The notes under the pieces are model-generated. The model did not search any database. It saw only the letters and a program-made list of their open reading frames with translations, and was not told where the DNA came from. The translations under genes and the position numbers were made by a program. A DNA stretch of 64,000 nt, taken from positions 2,225,312 through 2,289,311 of the forward strand of contig NZ_CP152020.1 of the NCBI RefSeq assembly GCF_038624605.1. Direction: 5' to 3'. This DNA is from Psychrobacillus sp. FSL K6-4046 (GTDB lineage Bacteria; Bacillota; Bacilli; Bacillales_A; Planococcaceae). This document shows positions 24,558 to 33,047 of the stretch, piece after piece (within the stretch, counting starts at the first letter, position 1; each line of letters starts with the position of its first letter).

Positions 24558-25793
24558 TTAGACGCAATAATGGGCAGCTACCTTATTTAAGGCAGTAATC
24601 ATATCCTCTATATCATGATCACTAAAAAACTCATTTATATCTAACCGTATCGCTGTCTTCAAAATTTCTTCAGCATTTGGACAGCTACCGGCTTGATAAC
24701 TATACTCACCTAGACTAAAAGGATATTCGCTATTTAAGTAAGCCTGTTTTTGTTGGAATAGGCTTTGTGCGTATAACACTTGTGGAATGTACCCTGGTGA
24801 ATTTGGAATACCCTCTGCTGTAAGTGCCGCTGAGAACTCTTCACGGGTGCAGCTTAACACATCTAAGTCGAGCGTTAGCATATAAAACCAGTAGCTGCAC
24901 CATCCCCCAGTTGTTATTTTCATTGGCCGTATGCCCTTGGTATTCTGTATTCCACTACTCAATCGTTCTCCAAGCTTATTTCTTCGCGTACATATCCAAT
25001 CCAGTTTTTTTATCTGCGCAATACCAACAGCACCTTGAAGTTCTGTCATACGATAGTTAGGTGCCAGATATTGAATATCTTTTACAACTTCCTTGTCATG
25101 TCTTTTATAGTTTTTATCTGCAAATGCATGAGTGGTAAAGTAATCTTCCTCTTCCCCGGAATTTACAGTAACAATTCCGCCATCGCCTGTAGATATATGC
25201 TTAAAGTCGTTTGTACTAAAGCATCCATAATCACCAATTGTGCCAGTTAAGCGCCCTTTGTAAGTAGTGAGATAGCTTTGGGCACAATCCTCTATCACTT
25301 TTACATTGTACTTTCTAGCAAGTTCCATAATGGAATCCATGTCGCATGGGTTTCCAGCAAGATGAACAACAATAATCGCCTTTGTTTTAGGTGAGATTAC
25401 CTTTTCAATGGCTTCAGCTGTCATGTTATAGCTATTTGGCTCTAAATCGGCAAATATAGGTATAGCGTTCTGATATAAGATACCAATTACAGTACCCTGG
25501 TCTGTAATTGGGCTAGTTATGACCTCGTCACCGACTGTAATACCAGCTGCTCCTAGAGCAACATGCAGCGCAGCAGTTCCAGATGAGGTAGCCACACTAT
25601 ACTTCACATGATATAAATCATTAAAATCTGCTAAAAATTTCTTAACCTTGCTACCGAAATGATAAAAGAGTGTATTTTGCTCTAGTGCCTCTAGTAGCTC
25701 CGTTGCTTCCTCCATCCCAAAGCGTTTCCCAGTTCCGAATGGAGTCGTTTTAACCTTTTGCCCACCTAAAATCGCTAAAGTGTTGTTTTTCAT
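24558..25793 (-). CDS. DegT/DnrJ/EryC1/StrS-family PLP aminotransferase
   Basis: A 411-residue fold-I aminotransferase acting on sugars or cyclitols. The PLP-phosphate segment is TSSGTAALHVALGAAG near residue 70, the ring-stacking region is VIEDCAQS near residue 167, and the Schiff-base lysine is Lys198 in NDFKHISTGDGG. The family normally transaminates keto-sugars; in this transport setting it may work in either catabolic or biosynthetic direction. GGAGGG precedes ATG 25793. It lies 17 bases after the deacetylase-like gene. Confidence 0.88.
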   Translation of the reverse strand: MKNNTLAILGGQKVKTTPFGTGKRFGMEEATELLEALEQNTLFYHFGSKVKKFLADFNDLYHVKYSVATSSGTAALHVALGAAGITVGDEVITSPITDQGTVIGILYQNAIPIFADLEPNSYNMTAEAIEKVISPKTKAIIVVHLAGNPCDMDSIMELARKYNVKVIEDCAQSYLTTYKGRLTGTIGDYGCFSTNDFKHISTGDGGIVTVNSGEEEDYFTTHAFADKNYKRHDKEVVKDIQYLAPNYRMTELQGAVGIAQIKKLDWICTRRNKLGERLSSGIQNTKGIRPMKITTGGWCSYWFYMLTLDLDVLSCTREEFSAALTAEGIPNSPGYIPQVLYAQSLFQQKQAYLNSEYPFSLGEYSYQAGSCPNAEEILKTAIRLDINEFFSDHDIEDMITALNKVAAHYCV

Positions 25794-25810
25794 TTTTAGA
25801 CCCTCCAACA

Positions 25811-27481
25811 TTACGCTTCCTTTAAAAGGTGATTTGTAGCAGAAACCATCTTACAATGCAGCCCAAAACGTTTGACCGTTTGTGCATCTTCTTTTGGAAC
25901 GGGCATTAGAATAACGAGCTTATCGTCAATCGAATTTTCATTAAGTACCACACCATTCTCTTCAGATACATCTATAATTTTAACCTGGCGTCTCGCTCTC
26001 TCCCAATCATTAATTTGCTTACTAGTCCAAAACGAGAAGCCTTGCTGCCTTGCCATACGGATTAGTTGAATAATCGCTTCGCGTACTGGCGGTTGCTGAT
26101 AGATGTGGATTTGATGAAATAGGAAATGAGCAACTCCATTCACTCGTTTGACTCCTTCCAAAAATGGTTCGATAACCGTCGCATCCGCTAACGTATTATG
26201 GTTCAAGTCTTGGGTCAGAAAACCAATCTCTAGCACATCATACATTCGATTTTTTTCATCGGCCCAAGCGATAGGGAAATAAGGCTGACACGTGCCAAAT
26301 AAGAAGCCTATGTTTCCTCTTTTGCTAGGACCTCTCGATTGATCAGCCTGTATTCCATATTTCTCACACCAAGTAAAAAATTCTCCCCAGCCTTCAAACC
26401 TCGTATAGTGATTTTTATTGGACGTCACTTGTTCTATACCCACTGTCTGCTGCAACCAAGTCAGCTGTGCATGAAAGGCACTTTCTGACCAAATTCCATT
26501 ATCTGATTCTAATGCATTATAGTGTAGAGCTAGCTCATGCCCATCTGCTTTGATTTGTTTGTAAATAGAAGGATTATATCCAGGCACAATCATACACCAA
26601 GTCGATTGCACGCCTTCTTCCTTTAGGGTATCTAACGTTATTTGTGCTGATTCGTCCACGTTCAAGTCACTATCATGAGAGATTAAAGCAACATGTTCTA
26701 CTCCTGCTGGCCAATAATCAATGAAAGGAAGCGTAAGATTTTTATCGAGAGCACACTTTACTAAATGCTCTATTAACGCTTCTCTCCACAAATCAGCATA
26801 CGGATGGGGAAAATAAGGCATACCTGTTTCAGTAACCGTTCGGTCTAGGTCCCAATCGAGCATAAAGCCGTCGTCCGCCTTTAATATCTCCTCATCCAAG
26901 TTAGCACTTCCGTCGGGAGCAGGAACTCCGTCTTCTGTTATAGGAGCAGTACCTTGCTGTAAGCCTACAATTGTTTGGGGAATAGAGACGGCCCATCGCT
27001 CAATGGTCCCTTTTCCATACTTAATTTGAAGCAGGGCATCTCCATTGCCCTCTAGTAACGCTCCAAATTGTTGGATCTCTAACTGATCTCCAAAATAGAC
27101 CCATGGATCCGCGTGTAAATAACGAAGAGACGTTGACTGGTTAAGAAAAGAAGAAAGCTCTGCATAGCCTATAGCAGGAATAGAATGGGAACTGAAGCCT
27201 AACCTTTCTTTTAGACAATGAAGTTCGCCATATGAAATTACTGTACCTCCATTTTCTACATAATCTAAAATTTTTGTTTGAGCAGCTTCTGTATTAGGGC
27301 AACAAGCCACAATCAGTAAATCAAAGGAGTCAAGCTCCTCGATTGAATCTATTTTTTTATAAGGCAGTCTTACATGATCAAGAATCTCTTCCAAATAGCG
27401 GTCAAATACATTTTCCCCTTTCTTCCACTGTTTTTCGGTTTCCTCTCTATCTAAAAGAATCCCCACTTTTGCCATCCTCAT
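25811..27481 (-). CDS. Two-domain protein: ThuA/amidotransferase-like N-terminus and polysaccharide-deacetylase-like C-terminus
   Basis: A 556-residue cytoplasmic protein, first gene of the cluster. Residues 1-175 look like a flavodoxin/class-I amidotransferase-type domain (DLLIVACCPNTEAA, ENGGTVISYGEL), as in ThuA-like proteins. Residues ~255-505 resemble a NodB-type deacetylase barrel: HDSD at 269-272 and HELALH at 315-320 fit the metal-binding Asp and two His. The N-terminal domain has no clear catalytic Cys-His pair. Possible roles are deacetylation or hydrolysis of an imported amino sugar, or a non-catalytic role; neither is shown. GAGGAGTG lies upstream of the ATG. Confidence 0.65.
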   Translation of the reverse strand: MRMAKVGILLDREETEKQWKKGENVFDRYLEEILDHVRLPYKKIDSIEELDSFDLLIVACCPNTEAAQTKILDYVENGGTVISYGELHCLKERLGFSSHSIPAIGYAELSSFLNQSTSLRYLHADPWVYFGDQLEIQQFGALLEGNGDALLQIKYGKGTIERWAVSIPQTIVGLQQGTAPITEDGVPAPDGSANLDEEILKADDGFMLDWDLDRTVTETGMPYFPHPYADLWREALIEHLVKCALDKNLTLPFIDYWPAGVEHVALISHDSDLNVDESAQITLDTLKEEGVQSTWCMIVPGYNPSIYKQIKADGHELALHYNALESDNGIWSESAFHAQLTWLQQTVGIEQVTSNKNHYTRFEGWGEFFTWCEKYGIQADQSRGPSKRGNIGFLFGTCQPYFPIAWADEKNRMYDVLEIGFLTQDLNHNTLADATVIEPFLEGVKRVNGVAHFLFHQIHIYQQPPVREAIIQLIRMARQQGFSFWTSKQINDWERARRQVKIIDVSEENGVVLNENSIDDKLVILMPVPKEDAQTVKRFGLHCKMVSATNHLLKEA

Positions 27482-27507
27482 TTAACGGTCACTCCTCTAT
27501 AAAAAAA

Positions 27508-27526
27508 GACATGTATATTACCTGTC
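27508..27526. promoter_or_regulatory. Inverted-repeat operator candidate upstream of the cluster
   Basis: GACATGTA-TAT-TACCTGTC is a 19-bp near-palindrome with one mismatch between half sites. It lies about 27 bases upstream of the first cluster gene and shares TACCTGT with the sites at 19256 and 19267. A GntR-type protein binding such a site fits the local regulator. Confidence 0.55.
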
Positions 27527-27740
27527 TATAATATTGTTATGATAATCATAGTATAACTGGGTATTTTTATCAATTAGTTATTTGAAAATTTTACATTTTA
27601 TAAACTTTTAGAGGAGCACGGGTTTTACAGGTTGTTTTACATGCACAAAAAAATGCTTGGAAATATATCTCCAAGCTTAATAAGTTTTAATGCTTTATTT
27701 TTTGCTTAACTGAAAGTTCATAATCGATAAGAAATTCGAA

Positions 27741-27848
27741 CTCAGTAGTTCTCCGCTACGGTGGACGCTTTCTTGGGGTACGCCTCGAGCCTATAGTCCC
27801 TCTCACGCACTTGGCGGCGAGGAGTCGCTGCTTTTTCTACGAACAATG
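27741..27848 (+). repeat. Dispersed repeat copy C
   Basis: GTTCTCCGCTACGGTGGACGC, CTTTCTTGGGG and GAGGAGTCGCTGC mark this copy, which is most similar to copy F at 41167. It lies in the gene-free stretch 27482-27948, along with the operator at 27508, a small hairpin (GCTTGGA/TCCAAGC near 27654-27675) and the GTGAAATC palindrome at 27893-27916. Confidence 0.7.
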
Positions 27849-27892
27849 AGATTGTCTTACAAGAATCAGCTGGCTTCTTAAACAAATAAAAC

Positions 27893-27916
27893 GTGAAATC
27901 AAACTACAGATTTCAC
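27893..27916. repeat. GTGAAATC palindrome, terminator-like
   Basis: GTGAAATC and GATTTCAC pair around the loop AAACTACA. The same palindrome with longer stems occurs at 32313 and 50374. It lies about 45 bases after repeat copy C. Confidence 0.6.
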
Positions 27917-27948
27917 ATTTCTTTCATTTACCTTTCTCTCATCCTCAT

Positions 27949-28431
27949 TCACTTATAATATTCAACGCACCATGCTATAGCATAAGCAATGCTTGAAGTT
28001 ACTATTGTTCCTGCAAATAAATAGATAGGAAATGCAGGGTTAAGATAAATGTAATTTGTAGAAAGAACCATGATCGACATTGCAATAATTGCACTCAATG
28101 TAAAAGCAACATGAGAAGCTCTGGTTGCTTTATTGGTGATGCTCAGCTCCCGTTCATCACCATCTTGAAATTCTCCAAACTTCAAAAGGATATCGGCCCG
28201 TTTTCTTGACTTCAATCTTAGAGAAAGAATTAATTGAAGTACCATTAATAAAATACTGAGGATAAATGGCCACCAACTAAATTTTACATCCGCATTTATA
28301 ACTTCACCGTTTGACAACCCTCTATCGAATTCATCCATCAACCAGATGTTTTCATAAGCAAAACCCATTGCATATGCAAGCACCCCTATAATAATGATTT
28401 TGCTGATACTTTCAAATAGAACAATCTTCAT
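27949..28431 (-). CDS. Four-helix membrane protein next to an HTH regulator
   Basis: A 160-residue protein with four predicted membrane helices in two pairs, separated by a cytoplasmic stretch (LKFGEFQDGDERELSITNKATR). The architecture resembles DUF2178-like membrane proteins that accompany small XRE regulators in Bacillales. Its start overlaps the regulator gene stop by four bases, so the two are translationally coupled. The function is unknown; a signalling or membrane-stress pair is one possibility. Confidence 0.65.
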   Translation of the reverse strand: MKIVLFESISKIIIIGVLAYAMGFAYENIWLMDEFDRGLSNGEVINADVKFSWWPFILSILLMVLQLILSLRLKSRKRADILLKFGEFQDGDERELSITNKATRASHVAFTLSAIIAMSIMVLSTNYIYLNPAFPIYLFAGTIVTSSIAYAIAWCVEYYK

Positions 28432-28634
28432 TTGCCATCCCCCTTGAAAAAGATTTTTTCAATTGGCTCCTGAAACACTTCCGCTATATTCATCGCGAGT
28501 AACAGCGATGGCACATAGGTTCCTTTCTCCAGCGAGACAATAGTCTGCCGCGTTACACCTACTTTTTCTGATAAGTCTTTTTGTGTAAGGTTAGACCTTG
28601 CTCTCAGTTCTTTTAAACGATTCTTTATATCCAT
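28428..28634 (-). CDS. Small XRE-family HTH regulator
   Basis: A 68-residue single-domain Cro/CI-type helix-turn-helix protein (RARSNLTQKDLSEKVGVTRQTIVSLEKG). It belongs to the short YozG-like class in which the whole protein is one HTH domain ending in IEKIFF. It is coupled to the downstream membrane protein gene. Immediately upstream, AATGTAAAGTAAACCAGACATAAAGTAAAG contains repeated TAAAGTAAA words that might be its own operator. Confidence 0.85.
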   Translation of the reverse strand: MDIKNRLKELRARSNLTQKDLSEKVGVTRQTIVSLEKGTYVPSLLLAMNIAEVFQEPIEKIFFKGDGK

Positions 28635-28768
28635 TTATTCCCTCCACTGTTTTTTAATTACCTTTAATGTAAAGTAAACCAGACATAAAGTAAAGTATTT
28701 CTTACATTAAAGTGGAGATAAATATAAGGGTCAGTATCGTTATAAATTTTCACTCATTATGATTCAAA

Positions 28769-28813
28769 AATGGCCCCTAAAATTTTGCTGTCTGCAAAAT
28801 TCTAGGGGCCATT
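28769..28813 (-). terminator. Strong terminator downstream of yqkE
   Basis: AATGGCCCCTA...AATTTTGC pairs with GCAAAATT...TAGGGGCCATT, a stem of about 19 bp with a short TGTCT loop. Confidence 0.85.
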
Positions 28814-28845
28814 CATTTTTCGCAGGAGATTTCCCACACATTTTT

Positions 28846-29109
28846 TTAGAACTTAGAACCACCAAAGCCATACTCATCGAGCAATTCTTCGAAGGATTTG
28901 TTTTTTTCTTTTTGTTTCTTTTCAAAAGCAAGCTGTGCCTGTCTTTCTTCTTCCTTCTCTTGCTCAGCTGTTACTAATTGCTTCTTAGTTTCTTTTAACT
29001 TAGCAAGCACATCCATAGAAAGCTGATCTGAAAGAGAATTCCCATCTTCTTTTACAGCTGAAGATTTAAAGTTAGGCTGTTGCTGTCTTTTTTGTTTCTT
29101 CTTAGCCAA
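28846..29109 (-). CDS. yqkE: DUF3886 family protein YqkE
   Basis: An 87-residue, highly charged protein: Lys/Gln-rich N-terminus (MAKKKQKRQQQ), a central predicted coiled coil rich in Lys/Glu (VTAEQEKEEERQAQLAFEKK) and a C-terminal FEELLDEYGFGGSKF. This matches YqkE-type DUF3886 proteins in layout. Function unknown. It lies 15 bases after the thiolase gene, and yqkD is near, keeping part of the B. subtilis yqkD-yqkE-yqkF order. Confidence 0.8.
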   Translation of the reverse strand: MAKKKQKRQQQPNFKSSAVKEDGNSLSDQLSMDVLAKLKETKKQLVTAEQEKEEERQAQLAFEKKQKEKNKSFEELLDEYGFGGSKF

Positions 29110-29124
29110 TATTATTCACCTACT

Positions 29125-30309
29125 TTATGAGCGTTTCACAATAGTGGCTACTCCTTGTCCTCCACCTATGCAAAGTGTCGCAAGCCCCGTTTTAGCATCT
29201 CTTTTCTCCATTTCATGAAGTAAAGTAACGAAAATTCGAGCACCACTTGCACCGATTGGATGACCTAAAGCAATTGCTCCACCATTTACATTTAGTATAT
29301 CATGATTGAAGGCAAGCTCTCTATCTACTGCTATAGATTGAGCAGCAAAAGCTTCATTTGCTTCAATTAGCTCGATTTCACTTAAGGATAGTTTTGATTT
29401 ATTCAACACTTTTTTCACTGCTTCCACAGGTCCAATTCCCATCACGCTTGGATCTACTCCAGCAGATGCATTAGCAAGAATTGTAGCTAATGGTTTTAAG
29501 CCTAGTTCCTCAGCCTTTTGTTTGGACATTACGACAACAGCTGCTGCGCCGTCGTTAATACCCGAAGCATTTCCAGCCGTAACTGAACCGTCCTTTTTAA
29601 AAGCAGGACGCAAACCAGCTAGCTTTTCCTCTGTTGACCCTTTTTTCGGATATTCATCCTTATCAAAGATAACAGGCTCGCCTTTTCTTTGAGGAATCTC
29701 AACAGGAACTATTTCATCCTTAAACTTGCCAGTCTCTACAGCTTCTGCTGCTCTTGCTTGAGACCGAGCAGAAAATTTGTCCTGCTCCTCACGTGAAATG
29801 TCATAGCGGTCACAAAGATTTTCTGCTGTTATTCCCATATGGTAATCGTTAAAAGCACACCATAGACCATCAGAAACCATACTGTCTACTACTTTTTGAT
29901 CGCCCATTCGGAACCCTTCTCTAGCATTTTTTAATAGATATGGAGCTTGACTCATATTCTCCATACCACCAGCAACAACTATATCTGCATCTCCAGCAAT
30001 AATCGCTTGTGTTGCCAAATGTATTGCTTTAAGACCTGAACCACATACTTTATTTATGGTTAAAGCCGAAACGGATTGTGGTAAACCTGCTTGTATAGAA
30101 GCCTGTCTAGCAGGGTTTTGTCCAAGACCAGCCTGAAGCACATTCCCCATGATTACTTCATCCACTGATTCCTTAGAAACTCCAGCTTTTTCTAAAGCCT
30201 TATCAATTACAATTGCTCCAAGCTTTGTTGCCGGAACATCCTTTAGTGCGCCTTGAAAAGAACCAATAGCAGTTCTAACTGCACTTACGATTACAACTTC
30301 ATTTGTCAC
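29125..30309 (-). CDS. Acetyl-CoA C-acetyltransferase (thiolase)
   Basis: A 394-residue thiolase. The acyl-accepting Cys is in [11 protein letters not shown] near residue 88, the His motif is [14 protein letters not shown] near 344-357 and the second Cys is in CIGGGQG near 380. It condenses two acetyl-CoA to acetoacetyl-CoA or degrades it. GTG 30309 follows AAGGAGG; the nominal ATGs upstream lack this spacing. It is divergent from the HMG-CoA-lyase-like gene, and together they suggest short-chain acyl-CoA or leucine/ketone-body metabolism. Confidence 0.93.
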   Translation of the reverse strand: MTNEVVIVSAVRTAIGSFQGALKDVPATKLGAIVIDKALEKAGVSKESVDEVIMGNVLQAGLGQNPARQASIQAGLPQSVSALTINKVCGSGLKAIHLATQAIIAGDADIVVAGGMENMSQAPYLLKNAREGFRMGDQKVVDSMVSDGLWCAFNDYHMGITAENLCDRYDISREEQDKFSARSQARAAEAVETGKFKDEIVPVEIPQRKGEPVIFDKDEYPKKGSTEEKLAGLRPAFKKDGSVTAGNASGINDGAAAVVVMSKQKAEELGLKPLATILANASAGVDPSVMGIGPVEAVKKVLNKSKLSLSEIELIEANEAFAAQSIAVDRELAFNHDILNVNGGAIALGHPIGASGARIFVTLLHEMEKRDAKTGLATLCIGGGQGVATIVKRS

Positions 30310-30419
30310 GTGAATTTCCTCCTTCATATCCCCTATTTTCAATAAAACTATGAAACAAAAATTTTAAAATTTGCTTGTTCAACCAACCTTTCTTTACAAT
30401 AAAAGAGGGAGGGATGAAT

Positions 30420-31316
30420 ATGTATAGTTTACCAAAAAAAGTGACAATTATCGAGGTAGGTCCACGGGATGGTCTACAAAATGAAAAAAATGTAGTACCA
30501 ACTGATGTAAAGCTGTTATTTATCGAGCAACTTCAACAAGCTGGGGTAGAGGAAATGGAACTAAGCTCCTTTGTGTCACCTAAATGGGTACCACAAATGA
30601 GTGATGCAAAAGAAATTGTTACAAATGCGAAAAAAGTGGGTAGACAATTTGTACTAACACCAAACAAAAAAGGAATAGACCTAGCATTGGAAAATGGAGC
30701 TAAAAGTGTCGCTGTTTTTGTTGGCGTTTCAGATAGCTTTAATAAAAAAAATATTAACAAAACTACTAGAGAAAGTATGAATGAATTAAAGCCTCTTGTA
30801 GAAAAATTAATAGAAGACGGATATTTTGTCCGTGCATGTATTTCCACTGCTTTTTATTGTCCTTTTGAGGGTGCAGTCGATCCGGAAAAAGTAACTGAAC
30901 TATGTAAGGAATTTGTGTCATGGGGTGTACAAGAGCTTAGCGTGGCGGACACTATTGGAATGGCGAATCCAAAAGAAAGCTACGCACTTTTCCATACGTT
31001 AATAAATGTGTTTCCTCATACATTAATTACTGCCCATTTTCATGATACTCGCAAAATGGGTATTGCCAATATATTTGCAGCGTTACAAGCAGGTGTATCT
31101 CGATTCGATACTTCGGCTGGTGGTTTAGGGGGGTGTCCTTTTGCACCGGGTGCAACAGGCAATGTAGCAACTGAGGATGTCGTGAATATGCTACATAAAA
31201 TGGATATTACCACTAATATCGACATAGATGAATTATTAAACGCTGTCGACATAATTTCTCCTTATGTGTCCAGACCAATTGAAACAGGTATGTATAAACT
31301 ATTTAAAAGCAAGTAG
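30420..31316 (+). CDS. Hydroxymethylglutaryl-CoA lyase
   Basis: A 298-residue TIM-barrel protein of the HMGL-like family. The N-terminal metal motif is VGPRDGLQNE, the second metal segment is TAHFHDT near residue 205, and the catalytic Cys loop is GLGGCPFAPGATGN near 233-246, diagnostic of HMG-CoA lyase as opposed to isopropylmalate synthase. It cleaves HMG-CoA to acetoacetate and acetyl-CoA in leucine degradation; B. subtilis YngG is similar. GAGGGAGGG precedes ATG 30420 by six bases. Confidence 0.9.
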   Translation: MYSLPKKVTIIEVGPRDGLQNEKNVVPTDVKLLFIEQLQQAGVEEMELSSFVSPKWVPQMSDAKEIVTNAKKVGRQFVLTPNKKGIDLALENGAKSVAVFVGVSDSFNKKNINKTTRESMNELKPLVEKLIEDGYFVRACISTAFYCPFEGAVDPEKVTELCKEFVSWGVQELSVADTIGMANPKESYALFHTLINVFPHTLITAHFHDTRKMGIANIFAALQAGVSRFDTSAGGLGGCPFAPGATGNVATEDVVNMLHKMDITTNIDIDELLNAVDIISPYVSRPIETGMYKLFKSK

Positions 31317-31325
31317 GTGTTGACC

Positions 31326-32273
31326 TTGAGAAAAAGAGTAATTGTTTGGACGAGTATTTTTACAAGTATTATTTCTGCTGTTGCTACTATATTCGGCTTT
31401 TTTCTTACAAACAAACTTATGTATATGAAGAAAAAAGAAGATGATTTTATTTATAACCGGGAGCTTACATCCAAACGATTTGATGAAGCTTGGTATACAG
31501 CAGTAAATAAATTAGAGCGATGGATCCCCTCTAAAAACGGATACTCACTTAAAGCGATTTTCATCGAGCCATTAGAAACGAGTAACTACGTTATTATTTG
31601 TCATGGCGTTACAGAGAACAAGATCAATTCACTTAGATTTGTTAGGATGTTTGAACGACTGGGATTTAATAGTGTTGTATATGACCACCGTAGACATGGG
31701 GATTCTGGTGGAAAAACGACAAGCTTCGGTTATTATGAAAAAATGGATTTACAGGCTATTGTGGAAGCCGTTAGAGAAAGGGCAGGTGAAAATGCAGTTA
31801 TTGGTATACATGGAGAATCCATGGGCGCAGCCACCACCCTTCTCTATGCTGGTTCCATTGTGGATGATGCAGATTTCTATATCTCCGATTGTGCATTTTC
31901 CAACTTTGAAGAGCAAGTGTATCACATTATGACTCAAACAACCCCTCTTCGTTCAAGCTTAGCAATCCGATTTGCAAATTTTTTCTTAAAGTTTCGAGAT
32001 GGGTACACCCTGAATTTAGTATCCCCCATTGATGTAGTAGACAAAATTGAAAAGCCTGTCCTATTTATTCATAGCCTGGAGGACGATTTTATACTACCGA
32101 AAATGACTGAGGACTTATATGAAAAGAAAAGAGGTCCAAAGATGTTAAAGCTATTTGATATTGGGGCTCATGCTAAATCGTTTAATGAGAATAGCAAGGA
32201 ATATGAGGAAATCGTCTCTGATTTCTTAAAGCAATATAATTTGCTGGGAGAAGACAATTCCGTGAATAGCTAA
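31326..32273 (+). CDS. yqkD: Membrane-anchored alpha/beta hydrolase YqkD
   Basis: A 315-residue hydrolase with an N-terminal membrane helix (about residues 5-30). The nucleophile elbow is GIHGESMGAATTL (GxSxG) with Ser near 163, a candidate Asp is in LEDDFILP near 255, and His is in GAHAKSF near 283. It resembles B. subtilis YqkD, an alpha/beta hydrolase of unknown substrate. TTG 31326 lies six bases after TAGGTG. It follows the HMG-CoA-lyase gene directly and may share its transcript. Confidence 0.8.
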   Translation: MRKRVIVWTSIFTSIISAVATIFGFFLTNKLMYMKKKEDDFIYNRELTSKRFDEAWYTAVNKLERWIPSKNGYSLKAIFIEPLETSNYVIICHGVTENKINSLRFVRMFERLGFNSVVYDHRRHGDSGGKTTSFGYYEKMDLQAIVEAVRERAGENAVIGIHGESMGAATTLLYAGSIVDDADFYISDCAFSNFEEQVYHIMTQTTPLRSSLAIRFANFFLKFRDGYTLNLVSPIDVVDKIEKPVLFIHSLEDDFILPKMTEDLYEKKRGPKMLKLFDIGAHAKSFNENSKEYEEIVSDFLKQYNLLGEDNSVNS

Positions 32274-32312
32274 TTACTTGAAGATCTGGATAGGGACCTA
32301 GCCAATGAATTA

Positions 32313-32347
32313 AAAGACGTGAAATCAACTACTGATTTCACGTCTTT
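32313..32347. terminator. Terminator hairpin carrying the GTGAAATCA palindrome
   Basis: AAAGACGTGAAATCA and its exact complement form a perfect 15-bp stem around ACTAC. It is well placed as the yqkD terminator. The same core palindrome occurs at 27893 and 50374. Confidence 0.85.
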
Positions 32348-32391
32348 ACTTTTTTAAAGATAACTGAATTCTAATAAAAGATTTATCTAGT

Positions 32392-32513
32392 CTCGTTTTC
32401 TGGAGAGAAAGCGACTCCTGGGGAAACAACGCCAGCTGAAAGCCTAATCAAGAGCAAGGCGACGAGGAAATGGAAGTGTGCATTCGCTGTAACGAAAAAC
32501 AACTACATTTTAT
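32392..32513 (-). repeat. Dispersed repeat copy D
   Basis: On the minus strand this reads GTTGTTTTTCGTTACAGCG through CCTCGTCGCC and CCCCAGGAGTCGCTTTC. The GAGTCGC end is the clearest shared part. Together with hairpins at 32313 and 32611 it fills the 403-bp gap between yqkD and yneF. The GTGAAATCA palindrome lies 45 bases beyond its 3' end, as for copy C. Confidence 0.6.
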
Positions 32514-32610
32514 TTGGAGGAGAATTAGTCCCAGCCAACTCTTCTCTTTTTTAGGTGTTCTTATTAAATTTTCACTTGAATTAGTAGACCTGTTCAAATA
32601 GTACAAAAAA

Positions 32611-32650
32611 GACTATAGGCAACTCAAAATCACAAGAGTTGTCTATAGTC
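32611..32650 (-). terminator. Terminator of yneF
   Basis: GACTATAGGCAACTC and GAGTTGTCTATAGTC form a long stem with one mismatch and a ten-base loop, followed on the minus strand by TTTTTTG. Confidence 0.85.
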
Positions 32651-32676
32651 AGAACACACGGTACAAAGTGTCTTTA

Positions 32677-32898
32677 TTATTTGTTTTGCATTTTATTCAT
32701 TTGGTTCATCATTTGTTTCACTTGTTTTTCGGATGGTTTACGACCCATCTGTGCCATCATCATACGTAGCATTTGTTCGTTGATTGGTGGATTTTCTTTC
32801 AAATATTTCATCATATATTGACGTGCTGCAAAAAATCCAATTACAACACCACCGATTAAAGCGACAATTACTATAACAACCCATATCCAAGTATCCAA
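32677..32898 (-). CDS. yneF: UPF0154 membrane protein YneF
   Basis: A 73-residue protein with one N-terminal membrane helix (WVVIVIVALIGGVVIGFFAAR) and a polar tail containing NEQMLRMMMAQMGRKPSEKQ, the signature of the YneF family. TTG 32898 follows AAAGGAGG and gives the family length (72 in B. subtilis). The function is unknown. It lies downstream of tkt as in B. subtilis, but the sirA (yneE) gene usually between them is not seen. Confidence 0.9.
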   Translation of the reverse strand: MDTWIWVVIVIVALIGGVVIGFFAARQYMMKYLKENPPINEQMLRMMMAQMGRKPSEKQVKQMMNQMNKMQNK

Positions 32899-32998
32899 TG
32901 TTTTTCCTCCTTTACCAACTTCTCTACGTGTACAAGACACCAATTGAAATTATACTATAAATTGGCTAGGCATTCTATATAATTTCTTTTAAAAAATA

Positions 32999-33036
32999 GC
33001 AATTCGAATACTTTTAAGACCAAGTATTCGAATTGC
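32999..33036 (-). terminator. Terminator of tkt
   Basis: GCAATTCGAATACTT and AAGTATTCGAATTGC form a perfect 15-bp stem followed on the minus strand by TATTTTTT. Confidence 0.9.
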
Positions 33037-33047
33037 ACATAAGAATA

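Noticed and set aside
32500-32560. Second IS1182-like end (AGTCCCAGCC) near repeat copy D
   Set aside because: Only about ten bases match, without a partner inverted repeat or transposase fragment.
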